Counted from the stretch's first letter, positions 17,101 through 26,678 are shown. The stretch: 64,000 nucleotides of DNA from Deltaproteobacteria bacterium (GCA_017644045.1 JAEPMI010000018.1:1-64000); one strand, 5' to 3'. Notes: generated by a model not told the origin, from the letters alone. A program made the numbers and translations.

Positions 17101-17997
17101 CTAGTGGGTCAGTCGGGCTCGAAGCTCGCGGGCGTAGGCTGCCGGTGGCGCTCCGTAGTGCGCTTTGAAGTCGCGCGTGAAGTGGGACGCGCTGGCATAG
17201 CCCACCGCGAGCGCGGCCTCGGCCGCCCCGCACCCGTCCCGAACCATGAGCAGGCGAGCCTCTGCCAGTCGAATATTCTTCACGAAGCGCATGGGCGTCA
17301 TTCGGGCGATCTCGCGGAAGCGATGCGCGAAATGGGAGGGGCTCATCGCCACCCGACGGGCGAGCGCTTCGACGCTCACCGGCTCCGCGGGCCGAGCGCG
17401 CACGAGCCTCATGGCCTCGCGGATCCTCGGGTCGTCGGTCCGGGCGGCGCGGCGCATCGGTCCGGCGCGCTCGGTGCGCAGGAGCCGGAAGACCAGCTCG
17501 CGGAGGGCGAGCGGCGCGACCACTCGGCGGGCCGCCGGATCGTCCACTGCCTCGAGGATCCGCACGAGGGTGGCCGCCAGCTCGTCGTCGAGGGCGTCGA
17601 CGAACGCGTCCTGATCGTCGCCCGCCGGATCCTCGTCTTCGTCGATCGCCAGCAGCGTCTCGAGCACCACCTCGGGGTCCAGCTGCAGCGTCAGCGAGAG
17701 GTAGGGGCGCTTCTTGGTCGCGTGAGGGATATGGGCGGTGAACCGGGTCTCGCGCGTGACGAAGAGGTACGAGCCGGGCGTGTATCGGAGGCTTCCGCCG
17801 CTCGGCAGACCGATGGTCTTGGCGCGGTCGGCGATCACCGCCAGCACCAGCCCCGAGGTCTCGGAGCGCTTGGGTCCGAAGGGCGCGTCGGCGCGAAAGT
17901 AGGAGAGCTGCGGCCACGACGAAGCGACGAGCCCCTCGCGGGTCGCGTGCTCGCGAACGTGCGCGCGGATGCGCTCCATCATCTCGTCGCCGACCAC
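17101..17997 (-). CDS. AraC-family transcriptional regulator (AraC_N type)
   Basis: This is a 298-residue protein. The N-terminal part ([42 protein letters not shown]) matches the AraC_N effector-binding cupin of the family that often sits beside oxidoreductases. The C-terminal ~100 residues hold two HTH motifs: [32 protein letters not shown] and [33 protein letters not shown]. It diverges from the aldo/keto reductase gene at 18127 and most likely controls it. Translation starts at GTG 17997, directly after a promoter-like sequence, so the mRNA may be leaderless. A later in-frame ATG (MMERIRAH) is possible. Confidence 0.9.
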   Translation of the reverse strand: MVGDEMMERIRAHVREHATREGLVASSWPQLSYFRADAPFGPKRSETSGLVLAVIADRAKTIGLPSGGSLRYTPGSYLFVTRETRFTAHIPHATKKRPYLSLTLQLDPEVVLETLLAIDEDEDPAGDDQDAFVDALDDELAATLVRILEAVDDPAARRVVAPLALRELVFRLLRTERAGPMRRAARTDDPRIREAMRLVRARPAEPVSVEALARRVAMSPSHFAHRFREIARMTPMRFVKNIRLAEARLLMVRDGCGAAEAALAVGYASASHFTRDFKAHYGAPPAAYARELRARLTH

Positions 17998-18003
17998 GGA
18001 AGA

Positions 18004-18033
18004 GTTCTACCCCCAAGCCCTGGAGGGATCCAA
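18004..18033 (-). promoter_or_regulatory. Candidate promoter for the AraC gene, leaderless layout
   Basis: On the reverse strand TTGGAT (18033-18028), an 18-nt spacer and TAGAAC (18009-18004) end 6 nt before the GTG start at 17997, so transcription should begin at or next to the start codon. The assignment rests on sequence similarity only. Confidence 0.5.
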
Positions 18034-18116
18034 AGCGATCGCAGGATCAGGCAAGTCTTCCGTCGCCCCGGCCATGGCGACGGTGCCCCGGCAGTCGCAC
18101 GGTCCATGGCGAAGAG

Positions 18117-18122
18117 AGGAGG
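18117..18122 (+). promoter_or_regulatory. Ribosome binding site fixing the aldo/keto reductase start
   Basis: AGGAGG lies 4 nt before the ATG at 18127 and so favours that ATG over the in-frame ATG at 18106. It is one of the few canonical Shine-Dalgarno sites in this window. Confidence 0.75.
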
Positions 18123-18126
18123 CGCC

Positions 18127-19107
<981 letters not shown>

Positions 19108-19110
19108 ACG

Positions 19111-19863
19111 TCAGCGCCGGTGCTTCCGGTAGATCGCCAGCGCGAGCTCACCCGCTGGGTGGGCTCGCGTCTCGGCGATCAGCGCTCGGGTCTCCGCGTC
19201 GAAGCGCTCGGGACTCGGCATGATCGCGCCGTAGTCGGGGGGCAGCACCAGCGGCGCGAGCAGCGCGGCGAAGGTCAGGTCCGCGGCGGTGAAGGTGTCG
19301 CCCGTCAGGTAGGGGCGGCCGTCGGCGATGGCGTCGGCGACCTCGTCCATCACGTCTTGGACCACGGTGTGGCTCCGCTCGAACCCCTCCCGATCGATTC
19401 GCATCGCCGCGCGCATTCGCGGGATGAGGAATCGCTCGCCGACCCGGAGCAAGCCCGTCTGGAAGACGTCGGTGTTCGCGGCGGCCAGCTCGACGAGGAC
19501 ACCAGGGGACTCGAAGACCAGGAAGTAGGCCATCCGCCGTGCGTGGGGACCGAGCGTGTCGTCGAAGCGATCGACCCATGCGTCGACCTCGGGGCTGGTG
19601 AAGAGGCCCGCGTCCGCGTAGCGCAGGATCGCGGTCGAGCCCGCGATCGGACCGGCGCTGGTGACCAGCACGGGCGTCGAGAAGCGGCTCGAGTGCGCGT
19701 CGGCCTCGCCCGCGTCGGTGCCGCGCAGCTTCCAGCGGACGACCGGCATGTGCAGCATCGGCAGCACCCGCCGCTCGGTGAACTCGATCCCCGCGAGCTC
19801 GAGACCCCAGCGTGCCTTCTCGCAGAAGTGCGAGAAAGGGATGACCACCAGCTCAGTCCCCAT
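19111..19863 (-). CDS. Glutathione S-transferase family protein
   Basis: This is a 250-residue protein. The N-terminal thioredoxin-like domain (LVVIPFSHFCEKARWGLELAGIEFTERRV) carries the SxFCxKARW signature. The all-helical C-terminal domain contains the conserved GRPYLTGDTFTAADLTFAALLAPL segment around the GST N-capping Asp. GSTs join glutathione to electrophiles or act as thiol reductases. The start codon lies 11 nt inside the end of the ABC ATPase gene, so it is the last gene of the reverse-strand operon 22701-19111. The frame continues upstream, but only this ATG gives the family's N-terminus. Confidence 0.87.
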   Translation of the reverse strand: MGTELVVIPFSHFCEKARWGLELAGIEFTERRVLPMLHMPVVRWKLRGTDAGEADAHSSRFSTPVLVTSAGPIAGSTAILRYADAGLFTSPEVDAWVDRFDDTLGPHARRMAYFLVFESPGVLVELAAANTDVFQTGLLRVGERFLIPRMRAAMRIDREGFERSHTVVQDVMDEVADAIADGRPYLTGDTFTAADLTFAALLAPLVLPPDYGAIMPSPERFDAETRALIAETRAHPAGELALAIYRKHRR

Positions 19864-20791
19864 CGCTCGCCTCTTCCATGAAGAGGGACTCGAGCGAGCG
19901 CTGCTGGGGTCGCAGGGCGACGACGTGAGCACCCGCCTCGGCGGCGAGCGCGAGCGCTCGGTCGACCTCGCTCCGTTCAGCGAGCGTGACGTGCAGCCGC
20001 GCCGGGTGGCGGATCACCTTGCCGAGCTCCGCGAGCGCCTTCTCGAGCGCTTCGTCCGCGTCCGCGAGCTCCAGCTCGTAGCGCTCGACCTCGGCGCGGA
20101 CGAGCTCGGAGACGGCGCCCTCCGCTCGCACCTTGCCCTTGCGTAGGATCACGACGCGGTCGCAGAGCACTTCGACGTCGCTCAGCACGTGACTGGTGAA
20201 GAGGAGGGTCTTGCCCGCGTCACGCTGCGCCAGCAGCACGTCACGGACCTCCTTGCGGCCGATGGGATCGAGGCCGCTCATCGGCTCGTCGAGGATCAGC
20301 AGCTGCGGATCGTGGAGCAGCGCCTGCGCGAGCCCGACCCGCTGCATCATGCCCTTGGAGAAGCGACCGATGGGTCGGTCCACCGCGTGGCGCAGCTTCA
20401 CCTGGTCGATCATCGCTTCGGATCGCTCGCGCCGTTCCTTGCGGCCCATGCCGACCAGCCGCCCGCAGAGGTCGAGGAACTCGAGCGGTCGCAGGTACTG
20501 GTAGACGTAGGGGTTCTCGGGCATGTACCCGACCTTCGCGCGCACGGCGGGCTCGTCCGGTGAGCCGCCGAAGAGCTCGACCTGGCCACCGCTCGGCCGG
20601 ACCAGCCGGAGGATCGACTTGATCGTCGTGGTCTTGCCGGCGCCGTTCGGTCCGAGGAGCCCGAAGATCTCCCCTGGCCGGACATCGAAGCTGACGCCGC
20701 GAACGGCGTCGACCTTCTTCCGGAAGAACCCGAGGCGGAAGGTCTTCTCCAGATCCTTCACCCGGAGCACCGGCGCGCTCTCGTCGCTCAC
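19853..20791 (-). CDS. ABC transporter ATP-binding protein, no permease nearby
   Basis: This is a 312-residue ATPase of the DRA/CcmA-like family. Walker A is LLGPNGAGKTTT (~46-56), the Q-loop region is VGYMPENPYVYQYL, the signature is FSKGMMQRVGLAQAL (a variant of LSGGQ), Walker B is LLILDEPMSGLDP, and the switch His is in FTSHVLSDVE. The C-terminal ~90 residues match the accessory domain of exporter ATPases. It starts at GTG 20791, giving a GTGA overlap with the aminotransferase stop, and the GST start overlaps its end. No membrane permease is in this operon or nearby, so the partner must be encoded elsewhere or be unusual. Confidence 0.92.
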   Translation of the reverse strand: MSDESAPVLRVKDLEKTFRLGFFRKKVDAVRGVSFDVRPGEIFGLLGPNGAGKTTTIKSILRLVRPSGGQVELFGGSPDEPAVRAKVGYMPENPYVYQYLRPLEFLDLCGRLVGMGRKERRERSEAMIDQVKLRHAVDRPIGRFSKGMMQRVGLAQALLHDPQLLILDEPMSGLDPIGRKEVRDVLLAQRDAGKTLLFTSHVLSDVEVLCDRVVILRKGKVRAEGAVSELVRAEVERYELELADADEALEKALAELGKVIRHPARLHVTLAERSEVDRALALAAEAGAHVVALRPQQRSLESLFMEEASDGD

Positions 20792-21852
20792 GCGATCGCC
20801 TCCAGCGCGTCGATGACCGTGGCGCGCTCTTCGAGCGTCATGGTCGGGAAGAGCGGGAAAGCCACGCCGCGGTCGTCCAGCGCGTGCGCCATCGGGAGCG
20901 GCCCCTGCTCTCCGACCTGGCCCAGTCGATCGACCGAGTAGGAGAGCCGCCCCACCTGAACACCGCGCGCCGCGGCGTCGGCGATGAAGGCCTCGCGATC
21001 GCGGCCCTCGGGCAGGAGCGCGCCGAAGGTCTGGTGGTTGGTCTCGGCGCCCTCGGGCGTTCGCTGCAGTTGGTAGCGCTCCGCGAGTCGCTCTCGCATG
21101 GCCACCGCGTGCGCGCGGCGCGTCGACAGGATCTCCTCCAGTCGCTCCACCTGCGCGAGGGCGACCGCCGCGGAGAGATCGCTCATCCGCAGGTTCGCGT
21201 CGGGGGCGTCGAACACGCCGACGGCGCGCTGGCCGTGGTTGCGGGCGATGCGCATCGCCTCGGCGAGGGCCGGGTCGTCGGTCACGCACACGCCCCCCTC
21301 GCCGCAGGTCACGATCTTCCGGGGGTGAAGGCTGAAGCAGCCGATCGCGCCGAGCGAGCCGCAGGGCGACCCATCCGCAAAGCGGCTGCCGAGCGCGCAC
21401 GCCGCGTCCTCGATGATCGCCACGCCCTCGAGCGCGGCGGCGATGGCCGGGCCGCGCGCCGGGTTGCCGAACTGATCGATGACGATCGCAGCCTTGGTCC
21501 GCTCGGTGCGGGCTGCCGCGAAGGCCTCGGCGGTGGTGTTCCACTCCTCGGCATCGACGTCGACGAGCACCGCCCGTGCCCCGAGGCGGACGACGGCGTG
21601 GGCAGGGCTCGGCCACGTCAGCGCGGGGCAGAGCACCTCGTCGCCCGGGCCGACCCCGAGCGCTCGCAGCGCGAGCTCGAGCGCCGCCGTGCCGCTCGAG
21701 ACGGCGACGGCGTGGTCGGCCTGAGTCAGCTCAGCGAACACGGCCTCGAGCGCCTGGGTCTTGGGTCCGCTCGCGAGCCAGCCGGAGCGGAGCACCTCGG
21801 CGGCGGCGGACTCCTCCGCCGCCGTCATCCAGGGACGCGCGAGCGGGATCAA
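20788..21852 (-). CDS. DegT/DnrJ/EryC1/StrS-family PLP aminotransferase
   Basis: This is a 354-residue sugar aminotransferase-like enzyme. The conserved elements are SSGTAALELALRALGVGPGDEVLCP, IEDAACALGS with the PLP-stacking region, and the PLP lysine in LHPRKIVTCGEGG (Lys179). The family transfers amino groups to keto-sugars for surface polysaccharides or antibiotics. The start is an unusual TTG (21852-21850) directly after the TGA of the upstream AAA+ gene. A GGAGG 5 nt before the TTG decides the start, although ATG at Met9 is possible. It has the same overlap pattern as its operon neighbours. No other sugar-nucleotide genes are present here. Confidence 0.9.
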   Translation of the reverse strand: MIPLARPWMTAAEESAAAEVLRSGWLASGPKTQALEAVFAELTQADHAVAVSSGTAALELALRALGVGPGDEVLCPALTWPSPAHAVVRLGARAVLVDVDAEEWNTTAEAFAAARTERTKAAIVIDQFGNPARGPAIAAALEGVAIIEDAACALGSRFADGSPCGSLGAIGCFSLHPRKIVTCGEGGVCVTDDPALAEAMRIARNHGQRAVGVFDAPDANLRMSDLSAAVALAQVERLEEILSTRRAHAVAMRERLAERYQLQRTPEGAETNHQTFGALLPEGRDREAFIADAAARGVQVGRLSYSVDRLGQVGEQGPLPMAHALDDRGVAFPLFPTMTLEERATVIDALEAIA

Positions 21853-22701
21853 TCAGGCCTCCAGCGCCGAGCGCACGGCGTCTTCGGTCAGGGTGGGCTG
21901 CCGCTCGCTCAGGAAGAGCAGCCGCTCCATCAATCGATCGAGCTCGCGGAAGTTGCCGGCCCATCCATGGCTGCGCAGCACGTCGCCCGCGCCGCGGCTC
22001 AGGACGATGTCACCCTCGCCCGCGTCCTCGCCTTCGGCGATCAGGCGCGTGTCCTCGCCGCGCTCCTTCAGGAGCCGGTTGGCGGACCAGAGCGCGGCGC
22101 GCGGGATGTCCTCGTCGCGCTCGCGCAGTGGCGGGATCGTCAGCTCGGCGCGCGAGAGTCGATAGTAGAGGTCGTGGCGGAAGCGACCTTCGGCGACCTG
22201 TGACTCCAGGTCGTGGTCGGTCGCGCCGATCACGGTGACGTGGCAGGGCTGCGGCGCCTCGTCGTCGTTCCGTCGGTAGCGGCCGCGCAACACGGGGGTC
22301 AGGCGCGCCTGGATCTCCCGCGGGAGGGTCCCGACCTCGTCGAGGAAGAGGGTGCCGCCTTCGGCGCGCGCCACCGCCCCGCGCCGGTCCTGAGTGCCGA
22401 AGAGGTGCAGTGCCAGCACCTTCGGGTCGCGGCCGCCGGTGGGCATCTTGATGAAGGGCGCGGTCCCGCCGGGGTGCATGGCCTGGTGGAGCGCTCGCGC
22501 GAGCCCTTCCTTGCCGGTGCCCGGCTCGCCGTAGAGCAGGACGTGCGCCTTGTGCGGGCGGTCGAGCAGGTGCTCGATCAGCTCCAGGATCCGCTCCGAA
22601 TCCGGGTGTGGCGCGCGGTAGGTGAGCACGAGGCGGAGCCAGTCGTGCAGGCCAGCCAGCGTCGCGACCTCTTCGGAGACCTTGGCCGATTCGTTGGGCA
22701 T
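21853..22701 (-). CDS. Sigma-54 activator-like AAA+ ATPase lacking GAFTGA and HTH
   Basis: This is a 282-residue protein. Walker A is LLYGEPGTGKEGLAR (~58-65), Walker B is GGTLFLDEVGTLP (~117-122), the sensor region is VIGATDHDLESQVAEGRFRHDLYYRL, and PPLRERDEDIPRAAL is the conserved C-terminal lid approach. All are typical of NtrC-family central domains. The surface loop that contacts sigma-54 (GAFTGA) is missing: ALHLFGTQDRRGAVARAEGG spans the site with a deletion. There is no receiver or GAF domain before it and no Fis-type HTH after it. It therefore probably cannot activate sigma-54 promoters in the usual way and may serve as another ATPase. It is the first gene of the DegT/ABC/GST operon. 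The frame extends upstream to 22749, but ATG 22701 is chosen. Confidence 0.8.
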   Translation of the reverse strand: MPNESAKVSEEVATLAGLHDWLRLVLTYRAPHPDSERILELIEHLLDRPHKAHVLLYGEPGTGKEGLARALHQAMHPGGTAPFIKMPTGGRDPKVLALHLFGTQDRRGAVARAEGGTLFLDEVGTLPREIQARLTPVLRGRYRRNDDEAPQPCHVTVIGATDHDLESQVAEGRFRHDLYYRLSRAELTIPPLRERDEDIPRAALWSANRLLKERGEDTRLIAEGEDAGEGDIVLSRGAGDVLRSHGWAGNFRELDRLMERLLFLSERQPTLTEDAVRSALEA

Positions 22702-22841
22702 GCGAGCCGAGTTCCTATCACGAACCGGCCGTAACCCGAACCGTCCCACGCGCGACGGAAGGTCGATCGACGTACGCGCCGAGGGCGCTAGACTCTCGCC
22801 CGCGGCAGCGCCGCCAACCCCACCGAGGAGATCGCCCGAGA

Positions 22842-23276
22842 ATGGCCGACAAAGTCACCCCCGCCGAAGCCCAGCAACTCATGGAAGAGGAGGGCTACGC
22901 CTACCTCGACGTGCGCTCCATCCCCGAGTTCGAGGGCGGTCACCCCAAGGGGGCGTACAACATCCCCCTCAAGCACATGGGGGACGGCGGGATGCGCCCG
23001 AACGACGACTTCGTCGCCGAGGTCGAGGCCGCCTTCGGCAAGGGCGCCAAGCTGATCGTCGCCTGCAAGGCCGGGGGCCGGAGCAAGGCCGCGGCCGAGC
23101 AGCTCGAGGCGGCTGGCTTCCAGCACCTCAAGGACCAGTTCGCGGGCTACAGCGGCTCGCGCGACACGATGGGCCGACTCGCGGAGGCCGGCTGGGCCGC
23201 CGCCGGCCTGCCCGTCACGACCGAAGCCGAAGAGGGCCACGACCACGCATCCCTCGCCGCCAAGGCGAAGGGCTGA
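22842..23276 (+). CDS. Rhodanese-like sulfurtransferase
   Basis: This is a 144-residue single-domain rhodanese. LDVRSIPEFEGGHPKGAYNIPL is the conserved CH2A-type motif, and the active-site loop is VACKAGGRS with the catalytic Cys75. Such proteins transfer sulfane sulfur to thiol acceptors in the cytoplasm. The C-terminal ~30 residues (TTEAEEGHDHASLAAKAKG) are an unstructured tail. The ATG has a GAGGAG ribosome site 11 nt upstream. It diverges from the AAA+ gene over 140 nt, in which I see no clear promoter beyond a TAGACT near 22790. Confidence 0.9.
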   Translation: MADKVTPAEAQQLMEEEGYAYLDVRSIPEFEGGHPKGAYNIPLKHMGDGGMRPNDDFVAEVEAAFGKGAKLIVACKAGGRSKAAAEQLEAAGFQHLKDQFAGYSGSRDTMGRLAEAGWAAAGLPVTTEAEEGHDHASLAAKAKG

Positions 23277-23347
23277 CCGCCGCGAGGTGAGCCGCGCTCA
23301 CCCGCGCCCTCGCCCTCCGACTCTCGACGGCACCCTCCAACGCCCGC

Positions 23348-24508
23348 ATGCTTCCACGCATGCAGTTGCGCGAGCCCGTCGATCCCCGCCTCCCCTGGAT
23401 CCGAACCCTCCACGATCTCGACGAGGCCCGAGCGCTCACGAGCGCCGGGCCCCGTGGGACGGCGCTCCGCCGCGCGGGTGAGCTCCTCGGCGAAGACCTC
23501 CGCGAAGGACCGAAGGTCGCGGCGGTGCGCACGCTCTCACTGGCGACGCTGATCTACCCGACGACCTTCGCGTTCAACCGCGCGGTGCCGTTGCCGTGGC
23601 CCTACGTGGTCATGACCCATCGGTGCCTGCTCGTTCAGGTCGACGTGGAGGGCGAGCGCAAGAACGTCCTCTTCAACCCGACGGACTACGAGGCGAGCAC
23701 CGCGACCCCCTTCTTCGCGCAGCTCCTGGCGAAGATGCCCAACCCCGAGCTCGGCCGGAAGCTCATGAGCAAGGAGTGGGGCCAGGTCGACGTGCAGCTC
23801 GCGCAGCTCGGTCTGAGCGCCGAGGACATCGACGTGGTCGCGTTCGACCACTTCCACACCCAGGACCTGCGACCGATCCTCGGTTCGTCGGTGCCGACCA
23901 TCGACGGGGTCCAGCTGAAGGCGCGCTTCCCCAACGCCTACCTGCTCGCGCCCCGCGCCGAGTGGGCCGACTGGGACCACCTGCACCCGCTGCAGCAGTC
24001 GTGGTTCATCGCCGACGGCAAGGACGGCGTGCCGGAGGACCGCGTCATCCTCACCGACCACGACCTCAGCCTCGGCGCCGGCTGCCTGCTCCTCCGCACG
24101 CCCGGACACACGACCGGCAACCAGACGATCTTCGTGCACGGCGACCGCGGCGTCTTCGGGTGCAGCGAGAACGGCACCAGCGCCGACAACTGGTCACCCC
24201 TCGAGTCCCGGATCCCCGGCCTGCGGCGCCAGGCCCGCGACTACGGCTACGAGGTCGTGCTCAACTCGAACACACCCGAGCTCGCCGCCGAGCAGTACAA
24301 CTCGATGCTCCTCGAGCGCTCGATCGTCGATCGCTCCGAGGTCGATCCGGCCTACGTGCAGATGTTCCCGTCGAGCGAGGTCACGCCCTCGCTCCTCGCA
24401 CCGGGCATCCGCCCCTCGATGCTCTTCGAGGAGCGCGACAGCGGCACGCTGCGCACGTCGACCAAACGAGTCGGCGCATCGGCCCGAGCCGTCGCCGCCG
24501 CGGAGTGA
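23348..24508 (+). CDS. MBL-fold metallohydrolase
   Basis: This is a 386-residue protein. The central region has a metallo-beta-lactamase fold metal site: VAFDHFHTQDLRP replaces the usual HxHxDH, and LRTPGHTTGNQTIF supplies the second His. The metal set is incomplete compared with classical enzymes, so the site may hold one ion. The N-terminal ~70 residues (DLDEARALTSAG to PTTFAFNRAVPLP) and the C-terminal ~120 residues are helical and not typical of small hydrolases. The hydrolytic substrate is unknown. It stands alone, 71 nt after the rhodanese. A second in-frame ATG 12 nt later is an equal start candidate. Confidence 0.75.
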   Translation: MLPRMQLREPVDPRLPWIRTLHDLDEARALTSAGPRGTALRRAGELLGEDLREGPKVAAVRTLSLATLIYPTTFAFNRAVPLPWPYVVMTHRCLLVQVDVEGERKNVLFNPTDYEASTATPFFAQLLAKMPNPELGRKLMSKEWGQVDVQLAQLGLSAEDIDVVAFDHFHTQDLRPILGSSVPTIDGVQLKARFPNAYLLAPRAEWADWDHLHPLQQSWFIADGKDGVPEDRVILTDHDLSLGAGCLLLRTPGHTTGNQTIFVHGDRGVFGCSENGTSADNWSPLESRIPGLRRQARDYGYEVVLNSNTPELAAEQYNSMLLERSIVDRSEVDPAYVQMFPSSEVTPSLLAPGIRPSMLFEERDSGTLRTSTKRVGASARAVAAAE

Positions 24509-25150
24509 GCGCCGCCCTCGGTCCCGGGCACGAAGCGAACGGGGCACGCAGCGATGCGAAGCGAGCGGTGCTGCGCCGGGCCGCGAAGCGAAGCGATGCG
24601 AAGCGAGCGGTGAAGCGCGGGAGCGGCGAGCGAAGCGAGCCGACCCAGCCGCACCGGTGAGCGCCATCAACGGGCAGGGTCGAGCGAAACGTGGGGCCCG
24701 GGCCGGTCAGCGCCACGGCGGCGAGCGAAGCGAGCTGACGCAGGCGCGTAGCGCCCAGCGGGGAGCGAGCCGGCGACGCCGGCGAGTCTCCACGCAGCGG
24801 GCCCAGAGCGAGCTCGTCACGCGCGAATGCGCGGGGCGAGCGAACGAGCGCACCGGCGACTCGTGGGCGTGCGCAGCACGTTCGCGACGTCGCCCAGCCT
24901 CCAATGGAACCACTGGGCGGTCACCGGGCAGCGGCACACTGACGAAGCAGGCTGGGGCGGCGGACAGGCCCCCCAGGTGCGTAAGACTCGCCGGAGGTGC
25001 CGGCGAAGCCGGCGCCGAGGCGACCGTCGGCAGCGAGGGGTTGGACGCCGAAGGCGGACACCCCCGAGCGGCAATCCTGGGGGGCCTGTCCGCCGCCCCG
25101 GCCGTGGGTATCGCTGCTCTCAGAGCCCTGGCAGAACCGAAAAGAAGAGC
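24509..25150. other. Repeat-rich non-coding spacer between convergent genes
   Basis: No believable gene is present in this 640-nt stretch. It is filled with scattered gcgaagcgagcg-type units. A 20-bp unit, gcgatgcgaagcgagcggtg, occurs at 24551-24570 and 24593-24612. Longer copies around cggcgagcgaagcgag lie near 24624 and 24717. A long inverted repeat occupies 24950-25103. It separates the MBL gene from the convergent Cys-rich lipoprotein gene. It could be repeat-mediated insertion debris or a structured 3' region. No transposase is encoded. Confidence 0.8.
24950..25103. repeat. 28-bp inverted repeat around a 98-nt GC-rich interior
   Basis: The left arm 24950-24977 (core ggggcggcggacaggccc) and right arm 25076-25103 (core gggcctgtccgccgcccc) are reverse complements at 27 of 28 positions. 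The interior contains a smaller hairpin, gccggc-gaa-gccggc, near 25000-25014. The structure is much larger than a normal terminator and may be a mobile non-autonomous element or a folded RNA 3' of the lipoprotein gene. Confidence 0.85.
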
Positions 25151-25414
25151 TCAGTCGTTCCGACACCAGGTCCGGCCACCACCAGGCTCGGTGAAGCAGA
25201 ACCCGTCGCCGGGGCAGTCCTCATCGGTGTCGCAGGGGTCGGCGCAGACACCCGCGCAGGTGCCCGGCTCGCTGCAGACGGTCAGCTGGCCGCAGACCAG
25301 GCTGCCATCGCAGTCGCCGTCCGCGTTGCAGGGCTCGCCCTCGTTGTCGCCGCAGCCGACGGGGAGGGCGAAGAGGGTGAAGAGGCTGAGGAGCAGGAAG
25401 ATGCGCTTGATCAT
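25151..25414 (-). CDS. Small Cys-rich lipoprotein
   Basis: This is an 87-residue protein. It has a signal peptide (MIKRIFLLLSLFTLFALP), a lipobox LPVGC with lipidated Cys21, and then a short mature domain with ten further cysteines (ADGDCDGSLVCGQLTVC, EDCPGDGFCF). Cys-Asp/Gly-rich patterns like this occur in Myxococcota surface lipoproteins, probably with disulfides. It is downstream of the TPR protein on the same strand (34-nt gap) and may be the last gene of that transcript. A GGCGG-type weak ribosome site precedes the ATG. Function unknown. Confidence 0.8.
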   Translation of the reverse strand: MIKRIFLLLSLFTLFALPVGCGDNEGEPCNADGDCDGSLVCGQLTVCSEPGTCAGVCADPCDTDEDCPGDGFCFTEPGGGRTWCRND

Positions 25415-25448
25415 GGGCCGCCTTCTTAACCCTGGAGCGTGTCCGGGG

Positions 25449-26678
25449 TCAATCGGCAGGCGGTACGTCCAGCTCCCGGAGCCCCTCGTAGCCGGGGAGG
25501 TTCTCGAGGAGGGTCAGCCGGATCCCGTACTCGTCGCGGAGCAGGGCCGCGTAGCGAGCGGCCTTCTCGGTGTCGCCGAGCTGCAGCGAAGCCATGAGCG
25601 CGGTGTCCGGACCCTCGACCAGTGAGGGGTCCGCTTCGATCATCGATTCCGCGAGCTCCAGCGCGTGCTCCGCCTGGTCGCGCTTCAGCGCGATCTGCGC
25701 TTCGGACGCCGTCCAGTAGGGGTCGTCGAAGAGCTCACGGATGACCCGCAGATCCTCCAGCGCCTCGTCCCACTGCTCCCGCTCGAAGTGCGCATCGAGC
25801 AGCCGCACGCGGATGGCGGGGTCGTCCGGGAAGTGTCCGGCGTACTCGTCCAGGATGCGGAGGTAGCGCGCCGAGTCGTCCACGTTGGCGGCCGCGTCGA
25901 CCCGTAGCCCGAAGATGATGTGGAGCCGCTGAACGGAGGTGGGGAGCGAGTCGTAGTGAGCGAGCGCGTCTTCGAAACGCTGAGCGCGCACCAGGTCGGC
26001 CATGGTCTTGATCGCGTCGCCGTGGTCGGTGATCGGGTTGTCCTGACCCATCGCGCGCTGAAGCGGACCCGGACCTTCGAGGACACCCTGGGTGAAGAGG
26101 TCCGCGACCACCTCGCTCTGCCAGCGCCCGGCGGTCAGCGTGAAGAAGTCGACGCCTCGTGCCGGCACGCCGCCGGGCTCGGCCGGCGCGTCCGCGGGGT
26201 GCTCCGCGACGAGGAAGTCGTAGAAGTTCACGCCACCCGCCGCGAGGATCTGGCGGAAGCGCGCCACCGGCCGGCCATCTCGCTCCGCGACTCGCTGAAA
26301 GTGGATCCGGTCGCCGCGCTGCGCGGCCATCTGGATCTGCTCCAGCAGACCGGGCCCCTCGGACGCACCGTCGGCGACGCCATGAACGAAGCCCGCCCGC
26401 TGCGCGGCGCTGGCTTCGGCCGGGAGGCTGCGGCCGGCGATCGCGCGAACGTCGATCGCCTCGACGAGCCGGCGGGACGGCGCCGGCGAGTTGATCAGGC
26501 CGTCCACGTACGTGCCCCACGTCTCGGTGAGATCCTCGTCCGCGAGCGGGAGCGCGTCGGGGCCCGCGGCCGCGCTCGAGCTGCCGTCGGAGCCTCCGAC
26601 GGAGAGCATGAAGACGGCGCCCCCGAGGACGAGGAACACCAGGGCCCCCGCGATCGTGAGGATCTGACGACGACCCAC
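25449..26678 (-). CDS. Membrane-anchored TPR-type protein
   Basis: This is a 409-residue protein. One N-terminal membrane segment (LTIAGALVFLVLGGAVFML) anchors it. Residues ~45-210 form a helical domain of unknown type (VDGLINSPAPSRRLVEAIDVRA, GGVNFYDFLVAEHPAD). Residues ~215-400 form TPR-like helical pairs (FEDALAHYDSLPTSVQ, EQWDEALEDLRVIRELF, QAEHALELAESMIEAD, DTEKAARYAALLRDEYG). TPR arrays bind proteins; the partner is unknown. The gene starts 10 nt after the stop of the acetate kinase fusion, so the two are probably co-transcribed. No enzyme motif was seen. Confidence 0.75.
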   Translation of the reverse strand: MGRRQILTIAGALVFLVLGGAVFMLSVGGSDGSSSAAAGPDALPLADEDLTETWGTYVDGLINSPAPSRRLVEAIDVRAIAGRSLPAEASAAQRAGFVHGVADGASEGPGLLEQIQMAAQRGDRIHFQRVAERDGRPVARFRQILAAGGVNFYDFLVAEHPADAPAEPGGVPARGVDFFTLTAGRWQSEVVADLFTQGVLEGPGPLQRAMGQDNPITDHGDAIKTMADLVRAQRFEDALAHYDSLPTSVQRLHIIFGLRVDAAANVDDSARYLRILDEYAGHFPDDPAIRVRLLDAHFEREQWDEALEDLRVIRELFDDPYWTASEAQIALKRDQAEHALELAESMIEADPSLVEGPDTALMASLQLGDTEKAARYAALLRDEYGIRLTLLENLPGYEGLRELDVPPAD

